Assembly: GCA_031761405.1 (NCBI GenBank)
Contig: JASEVX010000008.1
Span: 69,218,236 to 69,282,235, forward strand
Direction of reading: 5' to 3'
From: Serripes groenlandicus
Lineage: Eukaryota; Mollusca; Bivalvia; Cardiida; Cardiidae
Length of the DNA stretch: 64,000 nucleotides
Position numbers and translations under genes: made by a program. This document shows positions 41,401 to 55,400 of this stretch, in pieces. Every line of letters starts with the position of its first letter. The first letter of the stretch is position 1. The notes below the pieces were generated by a model. The model worked only from the letters and a program-made list of their open reading frames with translations, was not told where the DNA came from and did not search any database.

Positions 41401-44400
41401 TTACTGTATCAGCTCGCCGATAAATATTGGAGATAATGACGCTTCAGTGATTTATACGACACCAGACACCGGTTACAAGATGGCTTCTGCTTCCGCTAGC
41501 AGCACGCTGTCTGCGGATGAACAATATTATTCAGAACAATAATCTCCAAGAAAGGCAAGACCCCAGTCCGAGGTCTCGTCTTTATATTGTATTTTAAAGG
41601 CAGTGTGTTGCCCTCTAAGTATAAATGATGGTTGTTGGAACAAAGATTGAAATACATGTTCATTATTTCATCTAGTCCAAATTACATTTTGTGGATTTCT
41701 CCATACTAGATCAGTTTGCCACACTATTATTTAGCATTGGCAATGGTCCGTTACAAACTTGACCTCATATTTCAGCCAATTGTATTATAAATATGATTGA
41801 TTTGAGTTTAATGCCGTTTATCAGTTATATCACGACAGCCAGTTACCTACTATAAATGTATTTCCTGGTTTTCACACACCAGTATTTCGCACAACAATCT
41901 TCCCAAAGCAACTGGCTGCTTTTCCACATAGATTTAGAAGATTGGTGGAAGATGCATATCAAATTGATTCTTGTCAAACATAGGAAAGAAAAATGGCTGA
42001 GCCTGCATTGCTACCGACTGGGTTTGGGTTATCTACACTCTTGGTCATGGTCAAATATGATACTACTGATTGTCTTTTAACACATGCATTTTAATTTGGG
42101 TCTGCTTGAATATGTTAAAAAGTATAAAACATGAATAAAATTGCTATGAATGTGATAATTTAAATTCTCTAGGTGGGGGGTAAAATTTAAATTTTATTCT
42201 ATGGGGGGTGCCCAAAAAATAATTAAAATTCTATAGGTGGTACCCTCAAAATTGCTGGTTGTTCCTCCCCCCCCAGACTTTTTTTTCTGGAACAGCCCTA
42301 AAGCGATATGGCTAGTTATCAAACTTGTCCAAGATATTATGCAAATTTACATTTTGATAAAATTTGGTGATGACAAAGGCTTCTTAAGTTATTTGGCTGA
42401 CAAGACCAATTTAAGGTTACTTCTATAATTAAAGGGTGATAACACTCTCGATTGACTAGTTATTAAACTTGTCCCAAGATATTATGCCAATACACTATCT
42501 GACCAATTTTGGTGATGATTGGATTAAGGCTTCTTAAGTTATTGGGCTGACAAGACCAATTTTAGGTAACTTCTATAATTAAAGGGCGATAACTCTCGAT
42601 TGACTAGAGCGATATGGTTATTTATCGAACTTGTCCAAGATATTATGCCAATACACATTCTGAATAAATTTAGTGATGATTGGACAAAGGCTTCTTAGGT
42701 TATTGGGCTGACAAGACCAATTTAAGGTTACTTCTATAATTAAAGGGCGATAACTCTCGATTGACTAGCTATCAAACTTGTCCAAGATATTATGCCAATA
42801 CACATTCTGACCAAATTTTGTGATGATGGGACAAAGGCTTCTAAAGTTAACTGACAAGACCAATTTTAGGTAATTTCTATAAGTAAAGGGTGTTAACTCT
42901 TGATTGACTAAAGCGATATGGCTAGTTATTGAATTCTCTAAGATATTATGCCAATACACATTCTGACCAAATTTGGTGATGATGGGACAAAGGCTTTTAA
43001 AGTTATTTAGCTGACAACATACTGGACGACGCTCCCCCTCTAATAAAGCTATAATACGATCCTTTTTTTCAAAACAGGCGTAAAAAAAAATGGGTGTATA
43101 AAAAGCACACCCCCTTTACTGCAATGTTTTGACTCGTAATAATAAAATGAATGAATCTGGTAGAGATATCACATGTCCTAAACCAACCTTTTTAACATGT
43201 TCCTTTTTATGTCGTTTCCGACTGCCGTCCGGTGCGGATCCATCCTCGGAGATCACATTACCATCGTCATCAACACCATGACTCTCCTCTGAAATGTTGA
43301 TATATATGCATGGTTACAATAAACATGGTACATACTTAAATACAATCAATTGGATCGGCGAAGTCTGGAAACAGTGGCATATTACAAATTTACCGCTCTC
43401 ATTTCATACCAACAAGCCTCATTATGGTCTTTTGTCCATATGTTTGTAAAGCTGCGATAGATAATCAATCCAGTCGTCGTGAATCCTGACTCTGCCAACT
43501 TTTGTCAGATGATTGATTAGTCATAGTATCTATTATTACTCTCCTTCAACCAAAGTCAGAGTGGGAAGAATGCTTATCATCAAGGGCTTGAAAAACAATC
43601 TAAATGTCATGACTTCCCATTTTAACTCATGACAATATTTGTGAAAGGGGAGCGATGATGTAGAGGTTAAGGTGTCAACCCCTCAACTGAGATGTTACAA
43701 GCTTGTGCCCATTAGGGGTCACAACAATGTGCCCATTAGGGGTCACAACAATGTGCCCATTAGGGGTCACAACAATGTGCCCATTAGGGGTCACAACAAT
43801 GTGCCCATTAGGGGTCACAACAATGTGCCCATTAGGGGTCACAACAATGTGCCCATTAGGGGTCACAACAATGTGCCCATTAGGGGTCACAACAATGTGC
43901 CCATTAGGGGTCACAACAATGTGCCCATTAGGGGTCACAACAATGTTCCCATTAGGGGTCACAACAATGTGCCCATTAGGGGTCACAACAATGTGCCCAT
44001 TAGGGGTCACAACAATGTTCCCATTAGGGGTCACAACAATGTTCCCATTAGGGGTCACAACAATGTTCCCATTAGGGGTCACAACAATGTTCCCATTAGG
44101 GGTCACAACAATGTGCCCATTAGGGGTCACAACAATGTGCCCATTAGGGGTCACAACAATGTGCCCATTAGGGGTCACAACAATGTTCCCATTAGGGGTC
44201 ACAACAATGTTCCCATTAGGGGTCACAACAATGTTCCCATTAGGGGTCACAACAATGTTCCCATTAGGGGTCACAACAATGTTCCCATTAGGGGTCACAA
44301 CAATGTGCCCATTAGACACTGGTACTGGTTTGACCAGAAGCAAACTCAGTATTGACTCTAATAGCTTCAAGACAATTCCTTTGAATATCAACAAAACAGA

Positions 44401-47400
44401 GTTTAAATGCTGAATAAGGAAAATAGTGAGAGACGAAGACTCTTTTACTCCTCCATATCTTGGTCTCGGTTATTCTATACAATATCTTGGTCTCTATTAT
44501 TCTATACAATATCTAGTTATTCTATACAATATCTTGGTCTCTATTATTCTATACAATATCTTGGTCTCTATTATTCTATACAATATCTAGGTCTCTATTA
44601 TTCTATACAATATTTAGGTCTCTATTATTCTATACAATATCTAGTTATTCTATACAATATCTTGGTCTCTATTATTCTATACAATATCTTGGTCTCTATT
44701 ATTCTATACAATATCTTGGGTCTCTATTATTCTTTACAATATCTAGGTCTCGGTTACTCTATACAATATCTTGGTCTCTATTATTCTTTACAATATCTAG
44801 GTCTCGGTTACTCTATACAATATCTTGGTCTCTATTATTCTATACAATATCTTGGTCTGGGTTATTCTATACAATATCTTGGTCTCTATTATTCTATACA
44901 ATATCTAGGTCTCGGTTATTCTATACAATATCTAGGTCTCGGTTACTCTATACAATATCTTGGTCTCTATTATTCTATACAATATCTAGTTATTCTATAC
45001 AATATCTAGGTCTCTATTATTCTATACAATATCTAGTTATTCTATACAATATCTTGGTCTCTATTATTCTATACAATATCTAGTTATTCTATACAATATC
45101 TAGGTCTCTATTATTCTTTACAATATCTAGTTATTCTATACAATATCTTGGTCTCTATTATTCTTTACAATATCTAGGTCTCGGTTACTCTATACAATAT
45201 CTTGGTCTCTATTATTCTATACAACATCTTGGTCTGGGTTATTCTATACAATATCTTGGTCTCTATTATTCTATACAATATCTTGGTCTCGGTTATTCTA
45301 TACAATATCTTGGTCTCTATTATTATATACAATATCTTGGTCTCGGTTATTCTATACAATATCTTGGTCTCGGTTATTCTATACAATATCTTGGTCTCTA
45401 TTATTCTATACAATATCTTGGTCTCTATTATTCTATACAATATCTTGGTCTCTATTATTCTATACAATATCTAGGTCTCTATTATTCTATACAATATCTT
45501 GGTCTCTATTATTCTATACAATATCTTGGTTTCTGTTATTCTATACAATATCTTGGTCTCTGTTATTCTATACAATATCTAGGTCTCTATTATTCTATAC
45601 AATATCTTGGTCTCTGTTATTCTATACAATATCTTGGTCTCTATTATTCTATACAATATCTAGGTCTCTATTATTCTATACAATATCTTGGTCTCTGTTA
45701 TTCTATACAATATCTAGGTCTCTATTATTCTATACAATATCTTGGTCTCTGTTATTCTATACAATATCTTGGTCTCTATTATTCTATACAATATATAGGT
45801 CTCTATTATTCTATACAATATCTTGGTCTCTGTTATTCTATACAATATCTAGGTCTCTATTATTCTATACAATATCTTAGTCTCTGTTATTCTATACAAT
45901 ATTGCCTTACCATCGCACCAATCGGGCAATTCTGGAGCATCTGGTGTGTCGTCTGGGTCCCCGTATCGTGTAAACAACTCTTGTAGATACTCTTGTTTGT
46001 AAATACCGGGTGGACGGGCCTGCAAATCAAGTACATTTTATTTTGGATATTTTACATAATGAAGCAAGTTTTTACAATCAATATTAGCCCTTCTCAATGT
46101 TGATACCTGTATACTTAATAAGTATTATTGTAGAGTATATGAGGATGTTGATTCCTGTATACTCAATAAGTACTGTTGTAGAGTATATAAGAATGTTGAT
46201 TCCTGTATACTCAATAAGTATTGTTGTAGAGTATATGAGGATGTTGATACCTGTATACTTAATAAGTACTGTTGTAGAGTATATAAGGATGTTGATTCCT
46301 GTATACTCAATAAGTACTGTTGTAGAGTATATGAGGATGTTGATACCTGTATACTTAATAAGTATTGTTGTAGAGTATATGAGGATGTTGATACCTGTAT
46401 ACTTAATAAGTACTGTTGTAGAGTATATGTGGATGTTGATACCTGTAATCTGTATACTTAATAAGTATTGTTGTAGAGTATATGAGGATGTTGATACCTG
46501 TATACTTAATAAGTACTGTTGTAGAGTATATGAGGATGTTGATACCTGTATACTTAATAAGTACTGTTGTAGAGTATATGAGGATGTTGATACCTGTATA
46601 CTTAATAAGTACTGTTGTAGAGTATATGAGGATGTTGATATACCTGTATACTTAATAAGTATTGTTGTAGAGTATATGAGGATGTTGATACCTGTATACT
46701 TAATAAGTATTGTTGTAGAGTATATGAGGATGTTGATACCTGTATACTTAATAAGTATTGTTGTAGAGTATATGAGGATGTTGATACCTGTATACTTAAT
46801 AAGTACTGTTGTAGAGTATGTGAGGATGTTGATACCTGTATACTTAATAAGTATTGTTGTAGAGTATATGAGGATGTTGATACCTGTATACTCAATAAGT
46901 ATTGTTGTAGAGTATATGAGGATGTTGATACCTGTATACTTAATAAGTATTGTTGTAGAGTATATGAGGATGTTGATACCTGTATACTTAATAAGTACTA
47001 TTGTAGAGTATATAAGGATGTTGATACCTGTATACTTAATAAGTATTGTTGTAGAGTATATGAGGATGTTGATACCTGTATACTTAATAAGTACTGTTGT
47101 AGAGTATATGAGGATGTTGATACCTGTATACTTAATAAGTATTGTTGTAGAGTATATGAGGATGTTGATACCTGTATACTTAATAAGTACTGTTGTAGAG
47201 TATATGAGGATGTTGATACATGTATACTTAATAAGTATTGTTGTAGAGTATATGAGGATGTTGATACCTGTATACTCAATAAGTATTGTTGTAGAGTATA
47301 TGAGGATGTTGATACCTGTATACTTAATAAGTATTGTTGTAGAGTAAATGAGGATGTTGATACCTGTATACTTAATAAGTATTGTTGTAGAGTATTTGAG

Positions 47401-49464
47401 GATGTTGATTACTGTATACTTAATAAGTACTGTTGTAGAGTATATCAGGATGTTGATACCTGTATACTCAATAAGTACTGTTGTAGAGTATATGAGGCTG
47501 TTGATACCTGTATACTCAATAAGTATTGTTGTAGAGTATATGAGGATGTTGATACCTGTATACTTAACAAGCAAATTCAGAGAATTCTGGTCCCCCGCCA
47601 GGGTCAAGGTCACAAGGTCAAAAAAATTGGTATTGATGGAAAGGGGTTGTCACAAGGAATACACATGTGAAATATGAAAGCAGTACCTATTACGGTTCAG
47701 AAGTTATGACCAAGGTTAAAGTTTTTGTGACAGCGTGACTGACGGACGGACTGACGGACTGACGGACGGACTGACTGACTGACGAATGAGAAATAATAGT
47801 CCCCACGCTTTCGCTAAAGCGGGGGACAATAAGTATTGTTGTAGAGTATATGAGGATGTTGATACCTGTATACTTAATAAGTATTGTTGTAGAGTAAATG
47901 AGGATGTTGATACCTGTATACTTAATAAGTATTGTTGTAGAGTATATGAGGATGTTGATACCTGTATACTTAATAAGTATTGTTGTAGAGTATATGAGGA
48001 TGTTGATACCTGTATACTTAATAAGTATTGTTGTAGAGTATATGAGGATGTTGATACCTGTATACTTAATAAGTATTGTTGTAGAGTATATGAGGATGTT
48101 GATACCTGTATACTTAATAAGTATTGTTGTAGAGTATATGAGGATGTTGATACCTGTATACTTAATAAGTATTGTTGTAGAGTATATGAGGATGTTGATA
48201 CCTGTATACTTAATAAGTACTGTTGTAGAGTATATGAGGATGTTGATACCTGTATACTTAATAAGTACTGTTGTAGAGTATATAAGGATGTTGATACCTG
48301 TATACTTAATAAGTATTGTTGTAGAGTTTGCGAGGAAGTCCCAAATTTTGATCTCCAACAGTATTTCTGTTATATCACAATTTCTCCATTTGCCACACTA
48401 TTTCAACACTATTGAATTAATTGACATGACCTTATCGAGATTTTGTATAAAATTGCCTAAATGTGCATAAAGTCCTTTACTGTAGATTTGTTGTATGTAG
48501 AAAAGGATAAACTCACTATTGCATAGGTTTGAACAGCAGCCTCTACACTGAAAACATAAAAATAAAACAACATTTTCAGCAATTTTCCTTTTTTATCACA
48601 TTGAAAAGCAACAGGTTTAAAATTAATCATAACAATCAATTACAGTCAATCATAACAATCAAGTACAGCCAATCATAACAATCAATCATAACAATCAATG
48701 ACAGTCAATCATAACAATCAATTACAGTCAATCATAATGATCAATGACAGTCAATCATAACAATCAATGACAGTCAATCATAACAATCAATGAGTCAATC
48801 ATAATTATCAATGACAGTCAATCATAACAATCAATGACAGTCAATCATAATGATCAATGACAGTCAATCATAACAATCAATGACAGTCAATCATAAAGAT
48901 CAATAACTGTCAAGCATAATGATAAATGACAGTCAATCACATCTTTATTAATTTTCTGTCATTGTTGATTGATTGATTGATTGATTGGGGTTTAACGCCG
49001 TTTTTAACAATTTCTCAGTCATATCACGGCGGCCAGATCACCTACTCATGAATTTCCTGGTTTTCTAACACCAGTACTCCACACAACAATCTTCCCAAGC
49101 AACTGGCTGCTTTTCCACATAGACTTAGCCCATTGGTGGAAGACGAATGACGCATGTTGCATTGACTTTTGTCAATCGTCGGAAAGAAAGTTGGCCGAGC
49201 CGGGATTCAAACTCACAACCGCTGGATTGACAGCCCGCGTCGCTACCGGGGCTCGGCTTCTGTCATTGTAAAATGTTTTTGTTTGTTTGGAGATTAACGC
49301 CGCTTTCAACAGCTTATTTTAAAATGTAAGATATTAATTAGTTATCTTTTTTTTTGTTTTCAAGTATAACAAGCAAATTTATGAAATTTATATCCCCCGC
49401 TTGCAGGAAAGTTTGGAAAAAAACGGTTCACATTTGTGGCAGTTATTGTATGGAAACGAAGTGT

Positions 49465-49498
<34 letters not shown>

Positions 49499-52400
49499 AG
49501 GTCAAAAAGTCATGGTGAAGGTCATCCAAAGATAATGATGATATTTGATTGTAAAATTGTACACATGGTGCAAATTTTGTTGCTGTAGCTTTATAAACAA
49601 GTTTCATGAAATTCTACAAGCTAGTTACTGAGAAATGGCTGTGGACGTGGATTTTTCAATATATCAAGGGCAATAACTCTAAGGAAAATTGACCAATCCA
49701 AAAAAACAATGGACGGGCATCATCCCAGTATGCTAGTTCATATTTATTTCAAGTTTCATGAAATTCTACCAGCTAGTTATGGCTGCGGACGTGGATTTTT
49801 CAAAATATCAAGGGCAATAACTCTAAGGAAAATTGACAAATCCAAAAAAACAATTGACGGGCATCATCCCAGTATGCTGGTTCATATTTATTTCAAGTTT
49901 CATGAAATTCTACCAGCTAGTTACTGAGAAATGGCTGCGGACGTGGATTTTTCAATATATTAAGGGCAATAACTCTAAGGAAAATTGACAAATCCAAAAA
50001 AACAATTGACGGGCATCATCCAAGTATGCTGGTTCATATTTATTTCAAGTTTCATGAAATTCTACCAGCTATTTACTGAGAAATGGCTGCGGATGGACGC
50101 ACGCACACACGGACAGACAACGCCATTTCAATATCCCCCTCCTTTTTTCTTCGAAAAAGCGGGGGATAATAACAAGAGGGCCATGATGGCCTTGGATCAC
50201 TCACATGAATTATGCAATGTGATTGGGATGCCAACCACAATAAACAAAATATTTACCAACCAATATGCCTAGAAGTATTCTTGTAGAAGGTCACCAAAGG
50301 AACATTTCAGCAAAATTATTTGGAAATTGGCCCAATTCTTTTGGAGAAGAGGATTTTTAAAGTAATTAAGTCCCTTACCTAAATGTATGTAAAGTAATTA
50401 AGTCCCTTACCTAAATGTATGTAAAGTAAATAAATCCCTTACATAAAGGTATGTAAAGTAAATAAGTCCATTACATAAACGTATGTAAAGTAAATAAGTC
50501 CATTACATAAAGGTATGTAAAGTAAATAAGTCCATTACATAAAGGTATGTAAAGTAAAAAGGTCCCTTACATAAAGGTATGTAAAGTAAAAAGGTCCCCT
50601 AAATGTATGTAAAGTAAATAAGTCCCTTACCTAAAGGTTTGTAAAGTAAATAAGTCCCTTACCTAAAGGTATGTAAAGTCAATTAAGTCCATAACATAAA
50701 CCTGAGTAAAGGAAATAAGTCCCTTACCTAAAGGTATGTAAAGTAAAAAGGTCCCTTACCTAAAGGTATGTAAAGTAAATAAGTCCATTACATAAAGGTA
50801 TGTAAAGTAAATAAGTATATTACATAAAGGTATGTAAAGTAAATAGGTCCCTTACCTAAAGGTTTGTAAAGTAAATAAGTCCCTTACCTAAAGGTATGTA
50901 AAGTAAATAAGTCCCTAACCTAAATGTATGTAAAGTAAATAAATCCCTTACATAAAGGTATGTAAACAAGAAATATGTGAGCTACTGCTCACTAGTGATA
51001 CCCCCGCTCATGTTTTGAAAGACAGATCAAAAGTTGAATTGCATCATTGGGGTAAAAGTATTGAAGAGTATGAAAGGTTAGAATGAGTGAGGAAGTGTTG
51101 GTGTGTTATGATAATTTGAAGGAGTCCACAGTCTTAATATTGTGACAATGATTGCTTGTGAATATATTGAGAAATAGCCCGGAAATGAATTTAGTCATAC
51201 ATAGCCTGATGGTGGGGTAAAGGGCCATAACTCCGTGAAAAATCATCCAACTGGAACGCAAATACGATATGCGCATCTACACTTGGTGGTGATCCTTCCT
51301 ATGAAGTTTCATAAAATTCCAAAAAGCGGTTGCAGAGAAATAGCCCGGAAATGAATTTAGTCATACATAGCCTGATGGTGGGGTAAAGGGCCATAACTCC
51401 GTGAAAAATAATCCAACCGGAACGCAAACACGATATGCGCATCTACACTTGGTGGTGATCCTTCCTATAAAGTTTCATAAAATTCCAAAAAGCGGTTGCA
51501 GAGAAATAGCCCGGAAATGAATTTAGTCATACATAGCCTGATGGTGGGGTAAAGGGCCATAACTCCGTGAAAAATAATCCAACCGGAACGCAAACACGAT
51601 ATGCGCATCTACACTTGGTGGTGATCCTTCCTATGAAGTTTCATCAAATTCCAAAAAGCGGTTGCAGAGAAATAGCCCGGAAATGAATTTAGTCATACAT
51701 AGGGGTAAAGGGCCATAACTCCGTGAAAAATAATCCAACCGGAACGCAAACACGATATGCGCATCTACACTTGGTGGTGATCCTTCCTATGAAGTTTCAT
51801 CAAATTCCAAAAAGCGGTCGCAGAGAAATAGCCCGGAAACGAAAGTGTTACGAACGGATGGACGGACGGAAGGACGGACATGGTTAAAACAGTATACCCC
51901 CCCTTTCCTTCGGAACCGGGGGTATAATTAAATAAGTCCATTACATAAACGTATGTAAAGTAAATAAGTCCCTTACATAAAGGTATGTAAAGTAAATAAG
52001 TCCATTACATAAACCTGAGTAAAGGAAATAAGTCCCTTACCTAAAGGTATGTGAAGTAAATCAGCCCCTTACCTAAAGGTTTGTAAAGTAAATAAGTCCC
52101 TTATCTAAAGGTATGTAAAGTAAATAAGTCCCTTACATAAACCTGAGTAAAGGAAATAAGTCCCTAACCTAAAGGTATGTAAAGTAAATATGTCCCTAAC
52201 CTGAAGGTATGTAAAGTAAATAAGTCCATTACATAAACCTGAGTAAAGGAAATAAGTCCCTTACCTAAAGGTATGTAAAGTTAATAGGTCCCTTACCTAA
52301 AGGTATGTAAAGTTAATAGGTCCCTTACCTGAAGGTATGTAAAGTAAATAAGTCCATTACATAAACCTGAGTAAAGGAAATAAGTCCCTTACCTAAAGGT

Positions 52401-55400
52401 ATGTAAAGTTAATAGGTCCCTTACCTAAAGGTATGTAAAGTTAATAGGTCCCTTACCTAAAGGTATGTAAAGTAAATAAGTCCCTTACCTAAAGGTATTT
52501 AAAGTAAATTGGTCCCTTACCTAAAGGTATGTAAAGTAAATAAGTCCCTTACCTAAAGGTATGTAAAGTAAATAAGTCCCTTACCTAAAGGTATGTAAAG
52601 TAAATAAGTCCATTACATAAACCTGAGTAAAGGAAATAAGTCCCTTACCTAAAGTTATGTAAAGTAAATTGGTCCCTTACCTAAAGGTAAGTAAAGTAAA
52701 TAAGTCTATTACCTAAAGGTATGTAAAGTAAATAAGTCACTTACCTAAAGGTATGTAAAGTAAATAAGTCCATTACATAAACCTGAGTAAAGGAAATAAG
52801 TCCCTTACCTAAAGGTATGTAAAGTCAATAGGTCCCTTACCTGAAGGTATGTAAAGTAAATAAGTCCATTACATAAACCTGAGTAAAGGAAATAAGTCCC
52901 TTACCTAAAGGTATGTAAAGTTAATAGGTCCCTTACCTAAAGGTATGTAAAGTAAATAAGTCCCGTACCTAAAGGTATTTAAAGTAAATAAGTCCCTTAC
53001 CTAAAGGTATGTAAAGTAAATAAGTCCCTTACCTAAAGGTATGTAAAGTAAATAAGTCCCTTACATAAACCTGAGTAAAGGAAATAAGTCCCTTACCTAA
53101 AGGTATGTAAAGTAAATTGGTCCCTTACCTAAAGGTAAGTAAAGTAAATAAGTCCCTTACCTAAAGGTATGTAAAGTAAATAAATCCCTTACATAAAGGT
53201 ATGTAAAGTAAATAAGTCCATTACATAAACATGAGTAAAGGAAATAAGTCCCTTACCTAAAGTTATGTAAAGTAAATAAGTCCCTTACATAAACCTGAGT
53301 AAAGGAAATAAGTCCCTTACCTAAAGGTATGTAAAGTAAATTGGTCCCTTACCTAAAGGTAAGTAAAGTAAATAAGTCCCTTACCTAAAGGTATGTAAAG
53401 TAAATAAATCCCTTACATAAAGGTATGTAAAGTAAATAAGTCCATTACATAAACATGAGTAAAGGAAATAAGTCCCTTACCTAAAGTTATGTAAAGTAAA
53501 TAGGTCCCTTACCTAAAGGTATGTAAAGTTAATAAGTCCCTTACCTAAAGGTATTTAAAGTAAATAAATCCCTTACATAAAGGTATGTAAAGTAAATAAG
53601 TCCCTTACCTAAAGGTATGTAAAGTAAATAAGTCCATTACATAAACCTGAGTAAAGGAAATAAGTCCCTTACCTAAAGGTATGTAAAGTAAATAAGTCAC
53701 TTACCTAAAGGTATGTAAAGTAAATAAGTCCATTACATAAACCTGAGTAAAGGAAATAAGTCCCTTACCTAAAGGTATGTAAAGTCAATAGGTCCCTTAC
53801 CTGAAGGTATGTAAAGTAAATAAGTCCATTACATAAACCTGAGTAAAGGAAATAAGTCCCTTACCTAAAGGTATGTAAAGTTAATAGGTCCCTTACCTAA
53901 AGGTATGTAAAGTAAATAAGTCCCTTACCTAAAGGTATTTAAAGTAAATAAGTCCCTTACCTAAAGGTATGTAAAGGAAATAAGTCCCTTACCTAAAGGT
54001 ATGTAAAGTAAATAAGTCCCTTACATAAACCTGAGTAAAGGAAATAAGTCCCTTACCTAAAGGTATGTAAAGTAAATAAGTCCCTTACCTAAAGGTATGT
54101 AAAGTAAATAAGTCCCTTACCTAAAGGTATTTAAAGTAAATAAGTCCCTTACCTAAAGGTATGTAAAGTAAATAAGTCCCTTACCTAAAGGTATTTAAAG
54201 TAAATAAGTCCCTTACCTAAAGGTATGTAAAGTAAATAAGTCCCTTACCTAAAGGTATGTAAAGTAAATAAGTCCCTTACCTAAAGGTATGTAAAGTAAA
54301 TAAGTCCATTACATAAACCTGAGTAAAGGAAATAAGTCCCTTACCTAAAGGTATGTAAAGTAAATAAGTCCATTACATAAAGGTATGTAAAGTAAATAAG
54401 TCCCTTACCTAAAGGTATTTAAAGTAAATAAGTCCCTTACCTAAAGGTATGTAAAGTAAATAGGTCCCTTACCTAAAGGTATGTAAAGTAAATAAGTCCC
54501 TTACCTAAAGGTATTTAAAGTAAATAAGTCCCTTACCTAAAGGTATGTAAAGTAAATAAGTCCCTTACCTAAAGGTATGTAAAGTAAATAAGTCCCTTAC
54601 CTAAAGGTATGTAAAGTAAATTGGTCCCTTACCTAAAGGTATGTAAAGTAAATAAGTCCCTTACCTAAAGGTATGTAAAGTAAATAAGTCCCTTACCTAA
54701 AGGTATGTAAAGTAAATAAGTCCATTAAATAAACTTGAGTAAAGGAAATAAGTCCCTTACCTAAAGGTATGTAAAGTAAATAAGTCCCTAACCTAAAGGT
54801 ATGTAAAGTAAATAAGTCCCTTACCTAAAGGTATGTAAAGTAAATAAGTCCCTTACCTAAAGGTATTTAAAGTAAATAAGTCCCTTACCTAAAGGTATGT
54901 AAAGTAAATAAGTCCCTTACCTAAAGGTATGTAAAGTGAATAAGTCCCTTACCTAAAGGTATGTAAAGTAAATAAGTCCTTACCTAAAGGTATGTAAAGT
55001 AAATAAGTCCCTTACCTAAAGGTATGTAAAGTAAATAAGTCCATTACATAAACCTGAGTAAAGGAAATAAGTCCCTTACCTAAAGGTATGTAAAGTAAAT
55101 AAGTCCATTACATAAACCTGAGTAAAGGAAATAAGTCCCTTACCTAAAGGTATGTAAAGTAAATAAGTCCATTACATAAAGGTATGTAAAGTAAATAAGT
55201 CCACTACATAAAGGTATGTAAAGTAAATAAGCCCCTTACCTCCAGTCCATTCTATCCACTAAGAAGGATACAATAAGAAAGCCTGTCCTGTTGTAACCAT
55301 GGGTACAGTGAACACCTGAATAGACAAATAAGGTGTAGTAGATAAGGTGTAGTAGATAAGGTGTATTAGATAATTCTCCTTTGATCACATAGTGATCAAC

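Larger units (their letters stand above)
40560..43090 (+). mobile_element. Pearl-like element, family E, with a MITE inside
   Basis: Starts AACAAAAGCGCCAAATGTC and ACGCCCGTCCTATTTTATTT, ends ATAATACGATCCTTTTTTTC and AAAACAGGCGTAAAAAA. Core repeats of about 160 bp match 18917-21029. It is split by the Harbinger-like MITE at 41156-42298. Confidence 0.78.

Noticed and set aside
43672..44413. 227-239 codon frames [16 protein letters not shown] and CPLGVTTM
   Set aside because: By-product of the 24-bp period; open in both strands and several frames, and embedded in SINE-like sequence within an intron.
44407..45474. Frames of [10 protein letters not shown] and ETKILYRI
   Set aside because: 27-bp minisatellite, period divisible by three.
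46084..48470. 509-codon frame of [16 protein letters not shown] and its opposite-strand partners
   Set aside because: 48-bp minisatellite in an RNGTT intron; simultaneous frames on both strands and a mobile element inside.
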